A stretch of DNA of 64,000 nt, taken from Jatrophihabitans sp. GTDB lineage: Bacteria; Actinomycetota; Actinomycetes; Mycobacteriales; Jatrophihabitantaceae. The first letter of the stretch is position 1. Each line of letters begins with the position of its first letter. Positions 16,499 through 28,510 of this stretch are shown here, one piece after another. The DNA is taken from positions 26,723 to 90,722 of the forward strand of contig DASVQQ010000031.1 in NCBI GenBank assembly GCA_036389035.1, given 5' to 3'. A model generated the notes under the pieces. It was given only the letters and a program-made list of their open reading frames with translations. It was not told the origin of the DNA and did not search any database. A program made the position numbers and the translations under genes.

Positions 16499-16633
16499 CG
16501 GTGGGCGGCGTCCCTTCGTTGCGGTTCTCGTTGCGTCAAGCGGCTCGACGCCCGGTCAGAGGCCTGTCACTCAGGTGTTCGGGCGCCTGGTCGAGTTGGC
16601 AGTGTATTGGCCCGGGCAGTCGCCCGCCGGTTA

Positions 16634-16662
16634 TGACCTGCGAGGTCTGTGACCTGCGAGGT
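16634..16662. repeat. Short direct repeat upstream of the PP2C gene
   Basis: TGACCTGCGAGGT occurs at 16634-16646 and 16650-16662, in the 171-bp gap between the PAC2 and PP2C genes. Its role is unknown; it could be an operator or a slippage product. Confidence 0.6.
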
Positions 16663-16669
16663 CCCGGGT

Positions 16670-17533
16670 TCACATCGAGCCCGGCGGGCCGCCCTTGTCA
16701 CGCCGGCGCAGGTAGCGCTCGAACTCCTTGGCGATGGCATCGCCGGAGGCCTCGCGCATCTCACCGTCGTCGTCGCGCTCCTCGAGGTTGCGGATGTACT
16801 CGCGCACGTCCTCGTCCTCGGCGGCCATCTCGTTGACCAGCTTCTGCCAGTCATCGGCCTGGGCCGGCAGCTCGCCCAGCGGCACCGCGATGTCGAGCAC
16901 CTCTTCGACTCGGTGCAGCAGGGCGATGGTGGCTTTGGGATTGGGCGGCTGTGCCACGTAGTGCGGCACCGCGGCCCAGAACGAGATCGCCGGGATGCCG
17001 ACCCGCACGCACGCCTCCTGCAGCACGCCGACGATGCCGGTCGGGCCTTCGTAGCGGGACCGGTCCAGGCCGAACCGGGTGGCGCTGGCCGTGTCGTAGG
17101 AGGTGCCGGTGACCGGGGTGGGCCGGGTGTGCGGGGAGTCCGACAGCAGCGCGCCCAGCGTGACCGCGGTCCGCACCCCCAGCTCGCGCATGATTTCCAG
17201 CAACTCCTCGCAGAAGCCGCGCCAGCGCATGTTGGGCTCGATGCCGCGGACCAGCACCAGGTCGAAGTCCGCGCCGGCCGGCCGGCACACCGACAGCCGG
17301 GTGGTCGGCCAGCTGATCCGGCGCGACACGCCGTCCACCAGCGAGACCGTGGGGCGGTTCACCTGGAAGTCGTAGTAGTCATCCGGGTCCAGCGCGGCCA
17401 AGGGGGTTGCCGACCAGGTCAGCTCCAGGTGCTCGATCGCGCCGGTGGCGGCGTCACCGGCGTCGTTCCAGCCCTCGAAGGCCGCGACGAGAACCGGGTC
17501 CTTGAGTTCCGGCCAGTTCTCGAATTCCGTCAT
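16670..17533 (-). CDS. PAC2 family protein
   Basis: Protein of 287 residues with the PAC2 (proteasome assembly chaperone 2-like) domain: FEGWNDAGDAATGAIEHL near the N-terminus, LVRGIEPNMRW, and VTLGALLSDSPHTRPTPVTG in the middle. It is conserved in actinobacteria next to metH, mshC and proteasome genes. Despite the name, a role in bacterial proteasome assembly has not been shown. The C-terminal 70 residues are acidic and charged, possibly helical. It is divergent from metH; both have a -10 hexamer placed for leaderless mRNA. Confidence 0.92.
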   Translation of the reverse strand: MTEFENWPELKDPVLVAAFEGWNDAGDAATGAIEHLELTWSATPLAALDPDDYYDFQVNRPTVSLVDGVSRRISWPTTRLSVCRPAGADFDLVLVRGIEPNMRWRGFCEELLEIMRELGVRTAVTLGALLSDSPHTRPTPVTGTSYDTASATRFGLDRSRYEGPTGIVGVLQEACVRVGIPAISFWAAVPHYVAQPPNPKATIALLHRVEEVLDIAVPLGELPAQADDWQKLVNEMAAEDEDVREYIRNLEERDDDGEMREASGDAIAKEFERYLRRRDKGGPPGSM

Positions 17534-17539
17534 CTGCCC

Positions 17540-17545
17540 AGCTTA
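17540..17545 (-). promoter_or_regulatory. -10 hexamer of the PAC2 gene
   Basis: TAAGCT on the minus strand, 6 nt before the ATG at 17533. Confidence 0.55.
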
Positions 17546-17660
17546 GGACTCCACGCCTGCGGCTGGAGCGGCAACAGGCCGTGACCTTGGGTGACCGGCA
17601 GCACCGCGACGCACCGCCGGTCCTAGCACGCAGGCTGACGTCGGCGCCCCTTGAGCCCGG

Positions 17661-17666
17661 TAAACT
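17661..17666 (+). promoter_or_regulatory. -10 hexamer of metH
   Basis: TAAACT, 7 nt before the GTG at 17674. It fixes the metH start and leaves no room for an mRNA leader or riboswitch on this transcript. Confidence 0.6.
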
Positions 17667-17673
17667 CGTCGGC

Positions 17674-21254
<3,581 letters not shown>

Positions 21255-21258
<4 letters not shown>

Positions 21259-21950
21259 ACGACCTGACCGGCGGTTTGGCATTGGACGGCGGCCTGCAGG
21301 CCGTGCTGTGGGACCTGGACGGGACCCTGGTCGACACCGAGCCGGCCTGGTTCGCGGCGGAGTACCGGCTGGTGGAGTCCTTCGGCGGCAGCTGGGATGA
21401 CGCGCACGCCCTTGCCCTGGTAGGCAACCCGCTGCTGGTGTCGGCCGCCTACCTCCGCGAGCACGGCGGCGTCGCGCTGCCGCTGGACGAGATCGTGGAC
21501 CGGCTGCTGGCGGAGGTGGTGGCCGCCGTCGAGCGCGAGGTTGTCTGGCGTCCGGGGGTGCGCCGGCTGCTGGGCGAGCTGCGGACGGCCGGGGTGCCGT
21601 GCGCCATGGTGACCATGTCGTACCAGTCCCTGGCGCAGTCGGTGGCCGGACAGCTGCCGGCCGGCACCTTCGCCACCATGGTGACCGGCGATCAGGTGGC
21701 CCGGGGCAAGCCTGACCCCGAGGCGTACCTGACCGCGGCTCAACGGCTCGGGGTGCAGCCGTCGCGGTGTGTGGCGATCGAGGATTCGCCGGCCGGTGTC
21801 GCCTCGGCCGAGGCCGCGGGATGCGTGGTGCTCGCGGTGCAGAATCAGGTGCCGCTGGCCCCCGCGCCGGGCCGGACCGTGCTCGATGACCTGGCCGCCG
21901 TGTCGGTTGCCGACCTGCGGGCGCTGATCTCGGACTACGCCGAACTCTGA
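21255..21950 (+). CDS. HAD-family hydrolase
   Basis: Phosphatase/phosphoglucomutase-like HAD protein of 231 residues. Motif I is LWDLDGTLVDTE (nucleophile and acid/base Asp), motif II lies in CAMVTMS, motif III is GKPDPEAYL and motif IV is AIEDSPAGVASA. The order and the alpha-helical cap between motifs I and II fit subfamily IA. It follows metH with a 4-bp overlap, a pairing that is common in actinobacteria, but the physiological substrate is unknown. Confidence 0.92.
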
Positions 21951-21982
21951 CCGGTCACAAGCCGATGCGCCGGCCCTGACGC

Positions 21983-22006
21983 TCTGGTCGGAACGTTCTG
22001 ACTAGA
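21983..22006. terminator. Palindrome between convergent genes
   Basis: A 24-nt near-perfect palindrome with arms TCTGGTCGGAAC and GTTCTGACTAGA (two G-U pairs if folded), centred on AACGTT. It lies between the convergent HAD and RecB-family genes and overlaps the stop of the latter. It could be a bidirectional terminator or a protein-binding site. Confidence 0.35.
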
Positions 22007-23027
22007 CCGGCGGCTCGGGTGCTGCGCCTACCTCGGCGCTGGGGCCGGTCACCGCCTGCCGGTCGCTGATCGTCTGGGCCAGCGCGTCGAACGGGAAAGG
22101 CGGCGGGGTGCCGCCCTTGGCCGGGCACAGCTGCTGGTGGCTGCACCAGTCGCACAGCTTCGACGGGCTGGGCCTGAAGTCACCGGTCAGGGTCGCCGCG
22201 GCGATCGCCTTCCAGATGGCCTGCAGGGTGCCCTCGAAGCGCGCCAGCTCCTCGGCCTCGGGCTGGTAGCTGAGGGTGTCGGTGTCGGCGAGGTAGATCA
22301 GCCGCAACTGGCGGGGCACCACGCCGCGGGTGCGCCAGAGCACCAGGGCGTAGAACTTCATCTGGAACAGCGCCCGGGCCTCGAAGGCCTCGCGGGGGAT
22401 CGAACCGGTCTTGTAATCCACCACCCGCAGGTCACCGGCCGGTGAGATGTCGAGCCGATCGATGTAGCCGCGCAGCCGCAGGCCGTCCAGCACCACCTCG
22501 ACCAGCTCTTCGCGAGCGGCCGGCTCGAGCCGTCGCGGATCTTCCAGCGCGAAGTAGTTCTTCACCAGCTCTCGGGCCGACTCGAGCCAGGCGGCCAGCT
22601 CGGCGCCCTGCTCGTCGTCGTCGAACAGCTGAGCCAGCTCGGGATGGGCCTCGAGCAGTTGCTGCCAGGACGGCGCCACGTCGGCCTGGGCCTGCTCGAC
22701 GGTGCGCTCGGCCGCGGGCAGGTCATACAGGTGCTCCAGCACCGCGTGCACCACGGTGCCACGGGTCGCGGCCCGGCTCGGCGTCTCGGGAAGCCGGTCG
22801 ATGCTGCGGAACCGGTAGAGCAGCGGGCAGGTCTTGAAGTCGGCGGCCCGCGACGGCGACAGCGAGCCGAGGATGGCCGGCGGCAGCGCGGTCAGCTCGG
22901 TCGGCGGCCCGGCCAGCGTGGTCTGCTCGCCCGGGGTCAGCTCGCCCGGCGCCGGCGGAGTCAGCTCGCTCGGTGCCAGCAAGGCCTGCTCGCCCGGGGC
23001 CGCGTCCAGCAACTCGGTCTGGGTCAT
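22002..23027 (-). CDS. RecB-family PD-(D/E)XK exonuclease with Fe-S cysteines
   Basis: Nuclease of 341 residues (Rv2119-like by position and motifs). Nuclease core: H94 in GTVVHAVLEHL, D190 in YIDRLD, D204 and K206 in VVDYKTG, and QMKFYALVLW (motif QxxxY). Four cysteines, C67 (TCPLLYRF), C292, C295 and C301 (LCDWCSHQQLC), match the iron-sulfur cage of AddB/Cas4-type nucleases. The first 50 residues are low-complexity. The role is presumably DNA repair. ATG 23027 was chosen over a longer frame because of family alignment and because TAGTCT ends 7 nt upstream within a damage-type promoter. Confidence 0.9.
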   Translation of the reverse strand: MTQTELLDAAPGEQALLAPSELTPPAPGELTPGEQTTLAGPPTELTALPPAILGSLSPSRAADFKTCPLLYRFRSIDRLPETPSRAATRGTVVHAVLEHLYDLPAAERTVEQAQADVAPSWQQLLEAHPELAQLFDDDEQGAELAAWLESARELVKNYFALEDPRRLEPAAREELVEVVLDGLRLRGYIDRLDISPAGDLRVVDYKTGSIPREAFEARALFQMKFYALVLWRTRGVVPRQLRLIYLADTDTLSYQPEAEELARFEGTLQAIWKAIAAATLTGDFRPSPSKLCDWCSHQQLCPAKGGTPPPFPFDALAQTISDRQAVTGPSAEVGAAPEPPV

Positions 23028-23034
23028 GGCCGCA

Positions 23035-23056
23035 AGACTAGGTGGCGGCACTGACA
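23035..23056 (-). promoter_or_regulatory. PafBC-type (RecA-independent DNA-damage) promoter match
   Basis: The minus strand reads TGTCAGTG, 8 nt, TAGTCT. This fits the mycobacterial RecA-independent damage promoter consensus tTGTCRGTG-N8-TANNNT except for the first base (C). The -10 element ends 7 nt before the ATG of the RecB-family nuclease, giving a leaderless transcript. PafB and PafC, the activator of such promoters in mycobacteria, are encoded 14 kb downstream. Confidence 0.65.
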
Positions 23057-23135
23057 GAATTGCCGAACCGCTCCGCGCGTCGGCTCGACGGCGAAGTGTG
23101 ACCAGCCAGTTCAACGCTTTCACTGCCAGCACCCA

Positions 23136-23915
23136 TCATAGCCAGCGCAGGTGCTTGACCGGCCAGCTGACCGCGACCGCCCGGCCCTCGATGCTCGAAC
23201 CCGCGATCACCCCGAAGACCCGGGAGTCCAGCGAGTCGCAGCGGTTGTCGCCCATCACGAAGTACTGGTCCTCAGGCACCTTGACGGCAGCGAAGTCCGC
23301 GGTCCCGCCGCAGGCCGGATGGACGTAGGGCTCGGCGAGCGCCTTGTCGCCGATGAACACCCGTCCGTTCCGGCCGCTGACCGTCTCGCCCGGCAGGCCG
23401 ATCACCCGCTTGATGAGCTCGGGCGCCTCTGGCGGGGCCAGTGGCGGCCGGTCGAAGACCACCACGTCGGACCGGGCCACCGAGCTGAACCGGTAGGACA
23501 GCTTGTCGACCAGCACCAGGTCTGGTTGGCAGTTCTGGCAGCCGTGCAGCGTCGGCTCCATAGAGCCCGACGGGATGTAATAAGAGGTGACCACGAAGCT
23601 TCGCAACACCACGACGGTGACCGCGACGGCGAGCAGGAATCCCAGCGTGCGGGTCAGCCGGCCGACCCAGGTGCCCGGCCGATCGGCTCCGGCCGGGCCG
23701 TTCGCCGATACCGCGGCTGCCGGTGCTCCGGACGCCCCTGCCGGCCCAGGTATCCCGGACGGCCCGGACGGCTCGGACGGCTCGGACGGCTTGGACGCGC
23801 CAGAAGACCCATGCTCCGCGGCCTGGCCCGCCCGCCGTTCGGCGACCCTGGCCTGGATGCGGGCACGCAGGTCCGGTTCGGACCCCGCGTCCGCGGATCG
23901 CTCACGTTCTGCCAC
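23136..23915 (-). CDS. lepB: Signal peptidase I
   Basis: Membrane-bound serine protease that cleaves signal peptides of secreted proteins, 259 residues. One N-terminal membrane segment (about 87-109) is followed by the catalytic Ser motif IPSGSMEPTL (S118) and the Lys motif ELIKRVIGLPGE, then GDNRCDSLDSR. The first 85 residues are a cytosolic low-complexity tail rich in Pro, Ser and Gly, encoded partly by a 9-bp repeat. GTG 23915 was chosen because TAGCCT lies exactly 7 nt upstream. It is divergent from the site-2 protease gene. Confidence 0.93.
   Translation of the reverse strand: MAERERSADAGSEPDLRARIQARVAERRAGQAAEHGSSGASKPSEPSEPSGPSGIPGPAGASGAPAAAVSANGPAGADRPGTWVGRLTRTLGFLLAVAVTVVVLRSFVVTSYYIPSGSMEPTLHGCQNCQPDLVLVDKLSYRFSSVARSDVVVFDRPPLAPPEAPELIKRVIGLPGETVSGRNGRVFIGDKALAEPYVHPACGGTADFAAVKVPEDQYFVMGDNRCDSLDSRVFGVIAGSSIEGRAVAVSWPVKHLRWL
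23754..23798. repeat. 9-bp tandem repeat in lepB
   Basis: Five degenerate copies of CYCGGACGG encode the Ser-Glu/Gly-Pro stretch of the cytosolic tail of signal peptidase I. It does not break the frame. Confidence 0.85.
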
Positions 23916-23922
23916 AGCCGTC

Positions 23923-23928
23923 AGGCTA
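23923..23928 (-). promoter_or_regulatory. -10 hexamer of lepB
   Basis: TAGCCT on the minus strand, 7 nt before the GTG at 23915. Confidence 0.55.
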
Positions 23929-24002
23929 AACCGTTGCGGGCTCGGCGGCTGGCCGCCGGCCGCCTGCGTGGCGCGATAGACCTGGTCGTGACCCTCACCT
24001 CG

Positions 24003-24008
24003 TAGGAT
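24003..24008 (+). promoter_or_regulatory. -10 hexamer of the site-2 protease gene
   Basis: TAGGAT, 7 nt before the GTG at 24016. Confidence 0.55.
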
Positions 24009-24015
24009 CAAACGG

Positions 24016-25212
24016 GTGAGCAGCCCCCGGTCAGCGCCTGACCCGCGAGTCAACGCCAATGGCTGGTTGCTCCGGATCGGCTCGGTGCTGGGCGTGCCGA
24101 TTTTCGTCACGCCGAGCTGGGTGCTGGTGGCGGGCTTCATCACCATCAGCTACGCGGGCTTTCTCCGCCAGCAGATCCCGGGTGCCTCGGAGGGGTTCTC
24201 GTACGCCCTCAGCCTGCTGTTCGCCGTTCTGCTGGCGGCCTCGGTGCTGCTGCACGAGGTGGGGCACACAGTGGTCAGCAAGGTGATCGGCCTGCCGGTG
24301 CGTCGGATCGTGGTGTTCCTGCTCGGCGGGGTGTCCGAGATCGAGGGCGAGGCCAGCCGGCCCCGGGACGAGTTCGCGATCGCGGCGGCCGGACCGCTGG
24401 TGTCGCTACTGCTGGCCGTGGGCTGCTGGGCGACGAGCCTGCTGCCGGCATCGCAGTCGGCGGTCGCGGTGCTGTTGCTGCTGCTGGCTTGGAGCAACCT
24501 GATAATCGCGGTGTTCAACGTGCTGCCCGGCCTGCCGCTGGACGGCGGCCGGCTGGTGCAGGCGCTGATCTGGAAGCTGGGCGGCTCCCGGCTGACCGGT
24601 GTGCGGATCGCCGCCTGGTCCGGTCGCGTGGTGGCCGTGCTGCTGGGCCTGGCCGTCGTGTTCGGCCACGCGCTGCTCGGCGGCGACTCGCCGGCTGACA
24701 TGGCCACGGTCGTCTCGACGGTGATGGGGTTCGCGGTGGTCGCGTTCCTGTGGTTCGGCGCCAGCCAGTCGTTGCGGATGGCAGAGCTCAGCGCCCGCGC
24801 GGCGAGCCTGCGGCTCGGTCAACTGCTGCGGGCCTCGCTGTACCTGCCGCCCTACACCCCGGTCTCCGAGGCGGTCCGGCAGACGGCGGTGACCGGCGCC
24901 ACCGGCATCGTCGTCATCGACGGGCAGGGCCGCAGCCGGGCCCTCGTGGACGAGTCCCAGATCGCCAAGATCCCGGCCGACCGGCGGCCGTGGACCTCGC
25001 TGGCCGAGGTCGCCCGGGAACTCCAGCCCGGCATGTTGCTGGCCGAGGACCTGTACGGCGAGCCGCTCATCGACACCCTGCGGGCGCACCCCGCCTCCGA
25101 GTACCTGGTGGTGGGCAGGGACGGGGTGGCTCGCGGGATCGTCACGGCGGTCGACCTGGCGCGGGCCCTGGGGTTGCCCAGCCCCAAGCCGCAGCGGCAG
25201 TCGCTGAACTGA
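24016..25212 (+). CDS. Site-2 protease family zinc metalloprotease with CBS-like tail
   Basis: Intramembrane protease of the M50 family, 398 residues, about six membrane segments. The zinc motif HEVGH lies in LLHEVGHTVVS (near residue 80) and the third ligand in NVLPGLPLDGGR (near 175). After the membrane part (from about 260) there is a cytosolic region with two CBS-like repeats (SEAVRQTAVTGATGIVVID and SEYLVVGRDGVARGIVTAVD). Members cleave membrane-tethered anti-sigma factors or similar proteins; the target here is unknown. The gene order with trmI and arc downstream is conserved in actinobacteria. Confidence 0.92.
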   Translation: MSSPRSAPDPRVNANGWLLRIGSVLGVPIFVTPSWVLVAGFITISYAGFLRQQIPGASEGFSYALSLLFAVLLAASVLLHEVGHTVVSKVIGLPVRRIVVFLLGGVSEIEGEASRPRDEFAIAAAGPLVSLLLAVGCWATSLLPASQSAVAVLLLLLAWSNLIIAVFNVLPGLPLDGGRLVQALIWKLGGSRLTGVRIAAWSGRVVAVLLGLAVVFGHALLGGDSPADMATVVSTVMGFAVVAFLWFGASQSLRMAELSARAASLRLGQLLRASLYLPPYTPVSEAVRQTAVTGATGIVVIDGQGRSRALVDESQIAKIPADRRPWTSLAEVARELQPGMLLAEDLYGEPLIDTLRAHPASEYLVVGRDGVARGIVTAVDLARALGLPSPKPQRQSLN

Positions 25213-25280
25213 CATCGCTGCCTGAACCGATTAGCCTTCCTGGTGCTAACCGTCCAGCTCTACTTTAGACTTTTGACAGA

Positions 25281-26234
25281 TTGGTTTCTTCTTCCGTGCT
25301 CGATGTGACAGCCGACCAGACCACCGACCCAGCCCGGTTCCGGGTCGGTGACCGGGTGCAGCTGACCGATCCCAAGGGACGGCTGCACACCGTCACGCTC
25401 GAGGCGGGCAAGCAGTTCCACACCCATCGGGGCGCCATCTCCCACGACCACCTGATCGGCGTCGAGGAGGGCTCGGTGGTGTTCTCCACCGCCGGCACCG
25501 GCTACCTCGCGCTGCGCCCGCTGCTCAGCGACTACGTCCTGTCGATGCCGCGCGGCGCCGCCGTGATCTACCCCAAGGACGCGGCCCAGATCGTGGCCCA
25601 GGGCGACATCCACCCCGGAGCGCGGGTGCTGGAGGCCGGAGCGGGCTCGGGAGCCCTGACCTGCTCGCTGCTGCGGGCGGTCGGGCCCACCGGCACGGTG
25701 ATCTCCTACGAACGCCGGGCCGACCACCTCGAGCACGCCCGGCGCAACGTCGACGCGTTCTTCGGCGGCGCTCCCGAGAACTGGGACCTGCGGCTGGCCG
25801 ACCTCGGCGAGCACCCGCCGTCCGAGGTGGTCGACCGGGTCATCCTCGACATGCTGGCGCCCTGGGATGTGCTCAGCGCGGTGGGCCCGGCGCTGCGCTC
25901 GGGAGGGGTGCTGATCGGTTACGTGGCCACCACCACCCAGCTCTCCCGGCTGGTCGAGGCGCTGCGCGACGAGGGCGGCTGGACCGAGCCGCACGCCTGG
26001 GAGTGCCTGGTGCGCAACTGGCACGTGGTGGGCCTGGCGGTCCGGCCCGATCACCGGATGCAGGGCCACACCGCTTTCCTGGTCACCGCCCGGCGGCTGG
26101 CGCCCGGGGTGGTGGCGCCGACCCGGCAGCGCCGGCCGGCCAAGACGGTCGAGCTCGAGGTGGCGTTCGGCGTGGTGGTGGAGCCGCCGGAGCCTGACGC
26201 CGACCAGCGGCCGGACCGGATGCCGCTGCCCTGA
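25281..26234 (+). CDS. trmI: tRNA (adenine-58-N1)-methyltransferase TrmI
   Basis: SAM-dependent enzyme forming m1A58 in the tRNA T loop; homologous to Rv2118c. It has about 317 residues. A small N-terminal beta domain (FRVGDRVQLTDPKGR ... FHTHRGAISHD) is followed by a Rossmann domain with SAM motif VLEAGAGSGALT and catalytic-region sequence VILDMLAPWDV. The start is uncertain: TTG 25281, GTG 25296 and GTG 25305 are in frame with no ribosome binding site. A TAGACT hexamer at 25266-25271 ends 9 nt before the TTG, so the TTG is kept here, although Rv2118c alignment would also accept GTG 25305. It lies directly upstream of the ferredoxin and arc genes. Confidence 0.93.
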   Translation: MVSSSVLDVTADQTTDPARFRVGDRVQLTDPKGRLHTVTLEAGKQFHTHRGAISHDHLIGVEEGSVVFSTAGTGYLALRPLLSDYVLSMPRGAAVIYPKDAAQIVAQGDIHPGARVLEAGAGSGALTCSLLRAVGPTGTVISYERRADHLEHARRNVDAFFGGAPENWDLRLADLGEHPPSEVVDRVILDMLAPWDVLSAVGPALRSGGVLIGYVATTTQLSRLVEALRDEGGWTEPHAWECLVRNWHVVGLAVRPDHRMQGHTAFLVTARRLAPGVVAPTRQRRPAKTVELEVAFGVVVEPPEPDADQRPDRMPLP

Positions 26235-26257
26235 GCACGCCCTTCAGAAGTCCGGCT

Positions 26258-26551
26258 TCAGGCGTCCGGGCCGGCCACCAGCACGCCGTCGGCGGCCCGG
26301 GCCACGTGGATGCAGTTGCCAGGGCAGTCCTTGGCCGAGTCGATGACGTCCAGTCTCAGATTGGCCGGCACGCCGACCCTGGCGCCGTCGCTCTGCTTGA
26401 GCTCACCCGCCGCGTCCTTGACGTAGGCCAGGCCGTCGACATCGAACTCGAAGACCTCCGGGGCGTACTGCACGCACAGTCCGTCACCGGTGCACAGCTG
26501 CTGATCGATCCACACTTCGAGCACTTCGGAGTCCGTGCCGTCCTCTGCCAC
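26258..26551 (-). CDS. Ferredoxin, 3Fe-4S type
   Basis: Electron carrier of 97 residues. It has the spacing CTGDGLC (C-x5-C) near the N-terminus and CPGNC (C-x3-C) near the C-terminus, four cysteines in all. The first motif is Cys-x2-Asp-x2-Cys rather than a full CxxCxxC, which favours a 3Fe-4S cluster of the kind that serves cytochromes P450. No P450 is encoded nearby. It sits between trmI and arc on the opposite strand, a conserved actinobacterial arrangement. GTG start. Confidence 0.85.
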   Translation of the reverse strand: MAEDGTDSEVLEVWIDQQLCTGDGLCVQYAPEVFEFDVDGLAYVKDAAGELKQSDGARVGVPANLRLDVIDSAKDCPGNCIHVARAADGVLVAGPDA

Positions 26552-26732
26552 CGTCGGTCCTAACTGCGCGAGATCTGCTCCGCCACCGCGAGGTTGCCCG
26601 GTTCGGCGGCAGCGTACTGGATTGATACCTGCACATCACAGTAGTTGCCTCGCGGATTCACTCTGCGTGTGTAGGGTGAAAATCGAGCAGCGGCCCTCAC
26701 TGCTCAGGCAGTTCCATCGAAAGGGTACTTAG

Positions 26733-28475
26733 ATGGCGGAAGAATTCGGCACCGATCGAGGCTCTGGCAAGCCGGATGCGGCGGAGCTCGCGTATGAGAT
26801 ACAGATCCTGCGCGCCCGTATCGCCGAGTCTCCTCGTCAGATCCGCGCGCTCGAGGACCGGCTGGTCGAGACCCAGGCCCGGGTGGCCTCGCTGACCGAC
26901 CGCAACGAGCGGCTGGCGGACACGCTGCGTGACGCCCGCGACCAGCTGGTCACCCTCAAAGAGGAGATCGACCGGCTCGCGCAGCCCCCGTCCGGCTACG
27001 GCGTCTTCCTCGAAGCCGTGGACGAGCACAGCGTCGACATCTTCACCGGCGGCCGCAAGCTGCGGGTCGCGGTCTCTCCCGAGGTCGGCATCGACACCCT
27101 GGAGCACGGCCAGGAGGTCATGCTCAACGAGGCCATGAACATCGTCCAGGCACGCGGCCACGAGCGGGCCGGCGAGGTGGTGATGCTCAAGGAGATCCTC
27201 GAGGGCGGCGACCGGGCCCTGGTGATCGGGCACACCGACGAGGAGCGGATCGTCCACATCGCCGACGTCCTGCGCGGTTCGCCGCTGCGGGTCGGCGACT
27301 CGCTGCTGCTGGAGCCGCGGTCCTCCTACGTCTACGAGCGGATTCCCAAGAGCGAGGTCGAGGAACTCGTCCTGGAGGAAGTCCCCGACATCGACTACAC
27401 CGACATCGGCGGGCTCAGCAAGCAGATCGAGCAGATCCGCGACGCCGTGGAGCTGCCGTTCCTGCACGCCGACCTGTTCCGCGAGCACCAGCTGCGCCCG
27501 CCCAAGGGCATCCTGCTCTACGGCCCGCCCGGCTGCGGCAAGACCCTGATCGCCAAGGCGGTGGCCAACTCGCTGGCCAAGCAGGTGGCCAGGGTGCGCG
27601 GCGACACCGAGAAGGGCCGCTCGTTCTTCCTCAACATCAAGGGCCCGGAGCTGCTGAACAAGTACGTCGGAGAGACCGAGCGCCACATCCGGCTGGTGTT
27701 CCAGCGGGCCCGTGAGAAGGCCAGCGAAGGCACCCCGGTGATCGTGTTCTTCGACGAGATGGACTCGATCTTCCGGACCCGCGGCTCGGGGGTGTCCTCC
27801 GACGTGGAGAACACCATCGTGCCCCAGCTGCTGAGCGAGATCGACGGCGTCGAGGGCCTGGAGAACGTGATCGTGATCGGCGCGTCCAACCGCGAGGACA
27901 TGATCGACCCGGCCATCCTGCGACCCGGCCGGCTGGACGTCAAGATCAAGATCGAGCGTCCGGACGCCGAGGCGGCCCGCGACATCTTCGCCAAGTACAT
28001 CCTCACGTCCCTGCCGATCCACGACGAGGACCTCGCCGAGCACGGCGGCTCGCGCGAGGCCACCGTGAACGCGATGATCCAGCACACCGTGGAGCGGATG
28101 TACACCGAGAGCGAGGACAACCGCTTCCTCGAGGTGACCTACGCCAACGGCGACAAGGAGACCCTGTACTTCAAGGACTTCAACTCCGGCGCGATGATCC
28201 AGAACATCGTCGACCGGGGCAAGAAGATGGCGATCAAGGACCTGCTCACCACCGGCCAGCGCGGCCTGCGGATGCAGCACCTGCAGGCTGCCTGCGTCGA
28301 CGAGTTCCGCGAGAACGAGGACCTGCCCAACACCACCAACCCCGACGACTGGGCCCGCATCTCCGGAAAGAAGGGCGAGCGGATCGTCTACATCCGTACG
28401 CTGATCTCCGGCGGCAAGGGCAGTGAGTCGGGGCGGGCCATCGACACCATCTCCAACACCGGGCAGTACCTGTAG
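26733..28475 (+). CDS. arc: Proteasomal ATPase ARC/Mpa
   Basis: Hexameric AAA+ unfoldase that recognises Pup and feeds pupylated proteins into the 20S proteasome; 580 residues. The N-terminal coiled coil (about residues 15-84) is the Pup docking site. Two OB-like interdomain segments follow (about 88-235). The AAA module has Walker A GPPGCGKT near 263-270 and Walker B VIVFFDEMD. The C-terminus ends GQYL, with the penultimate Tyr that opens the proteasome gate. AAAGG lies about 9 nt before the ATG. An MFS gene, not usual at this place, separates it from dop. Confidence 0.97.
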   Translation: MAEEFGTDRGSGKPDAAELAYEIQILRARIAESPRQIRALEDRLVETQARVASLTDRNERLADTLRDARDQLVTLKEEIDRLAQPPSGYGVFLEAVDEHSVDIFTGGRKLRVAVSPEVGIDTLEHGQEVMLNEAMNIVQARGHERAGEVVMLKEILEGGDRALVIGHTDEERIVHIADVLRGSPLRVGDSLLLEPRSSYVYERIPKSEVEELVLEEVPDIDYTDIGGLSKQIEQIRDAVELPFLHADLFREHQLRPPKGILLYGPPGCGKTLIAKAVANSLAKQVARVRGDTEKGRSFFLNIKGPELLNKYVGETERHIRLVFQRAREKASEGTPVIVFFDEMDSIFRTRGSGVSSDVENTIVPQLLSEIDGVEGLENVIVIGASNREDMIDPAILRPGRLDVKIKIERPDAEAARDIFAKYILTSLPIHDEDLAEHGGSREATVNAMIQHTVERMYTESEDNRFLEVTYANGDKETLYFKDFNSGAMIQNIVDRGKKMAIKDLLTTGQRGLRMQHLQAACVDEFRENEDLPNTTNPDDWARISGKKGERIVYIRTLISGGKGSESGRAIDTISNTGQYL

Positions 28476-28510
28476 CGATATCGAGTTGAGGCACCCGCGA
28501 TGATTCCCGG

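Noticed and set aside
16649..16685. tRNA-like T-arm sequence (GTCCCGGGTTCACATC)
   Set aside because: No acceptor, D or anticodon arms around it; it overlaps the end of the PAC2 gene.
17534..17673. Possible cobalamin, SAM or SAH riboswitch upstream of metH
   Set aside because: No B12 box or conserved riboswitch core was found, and the -10 hexamer 7 nt before the start points to a leaderless mRNA.
26258..26551. Calling the ferredoxin a proteasome component because it neighbours arc
   Set aside because: The linkage is conserved, but the protein is an ordinary 3Fe-4S ferredoxin and no functional link is known to me.
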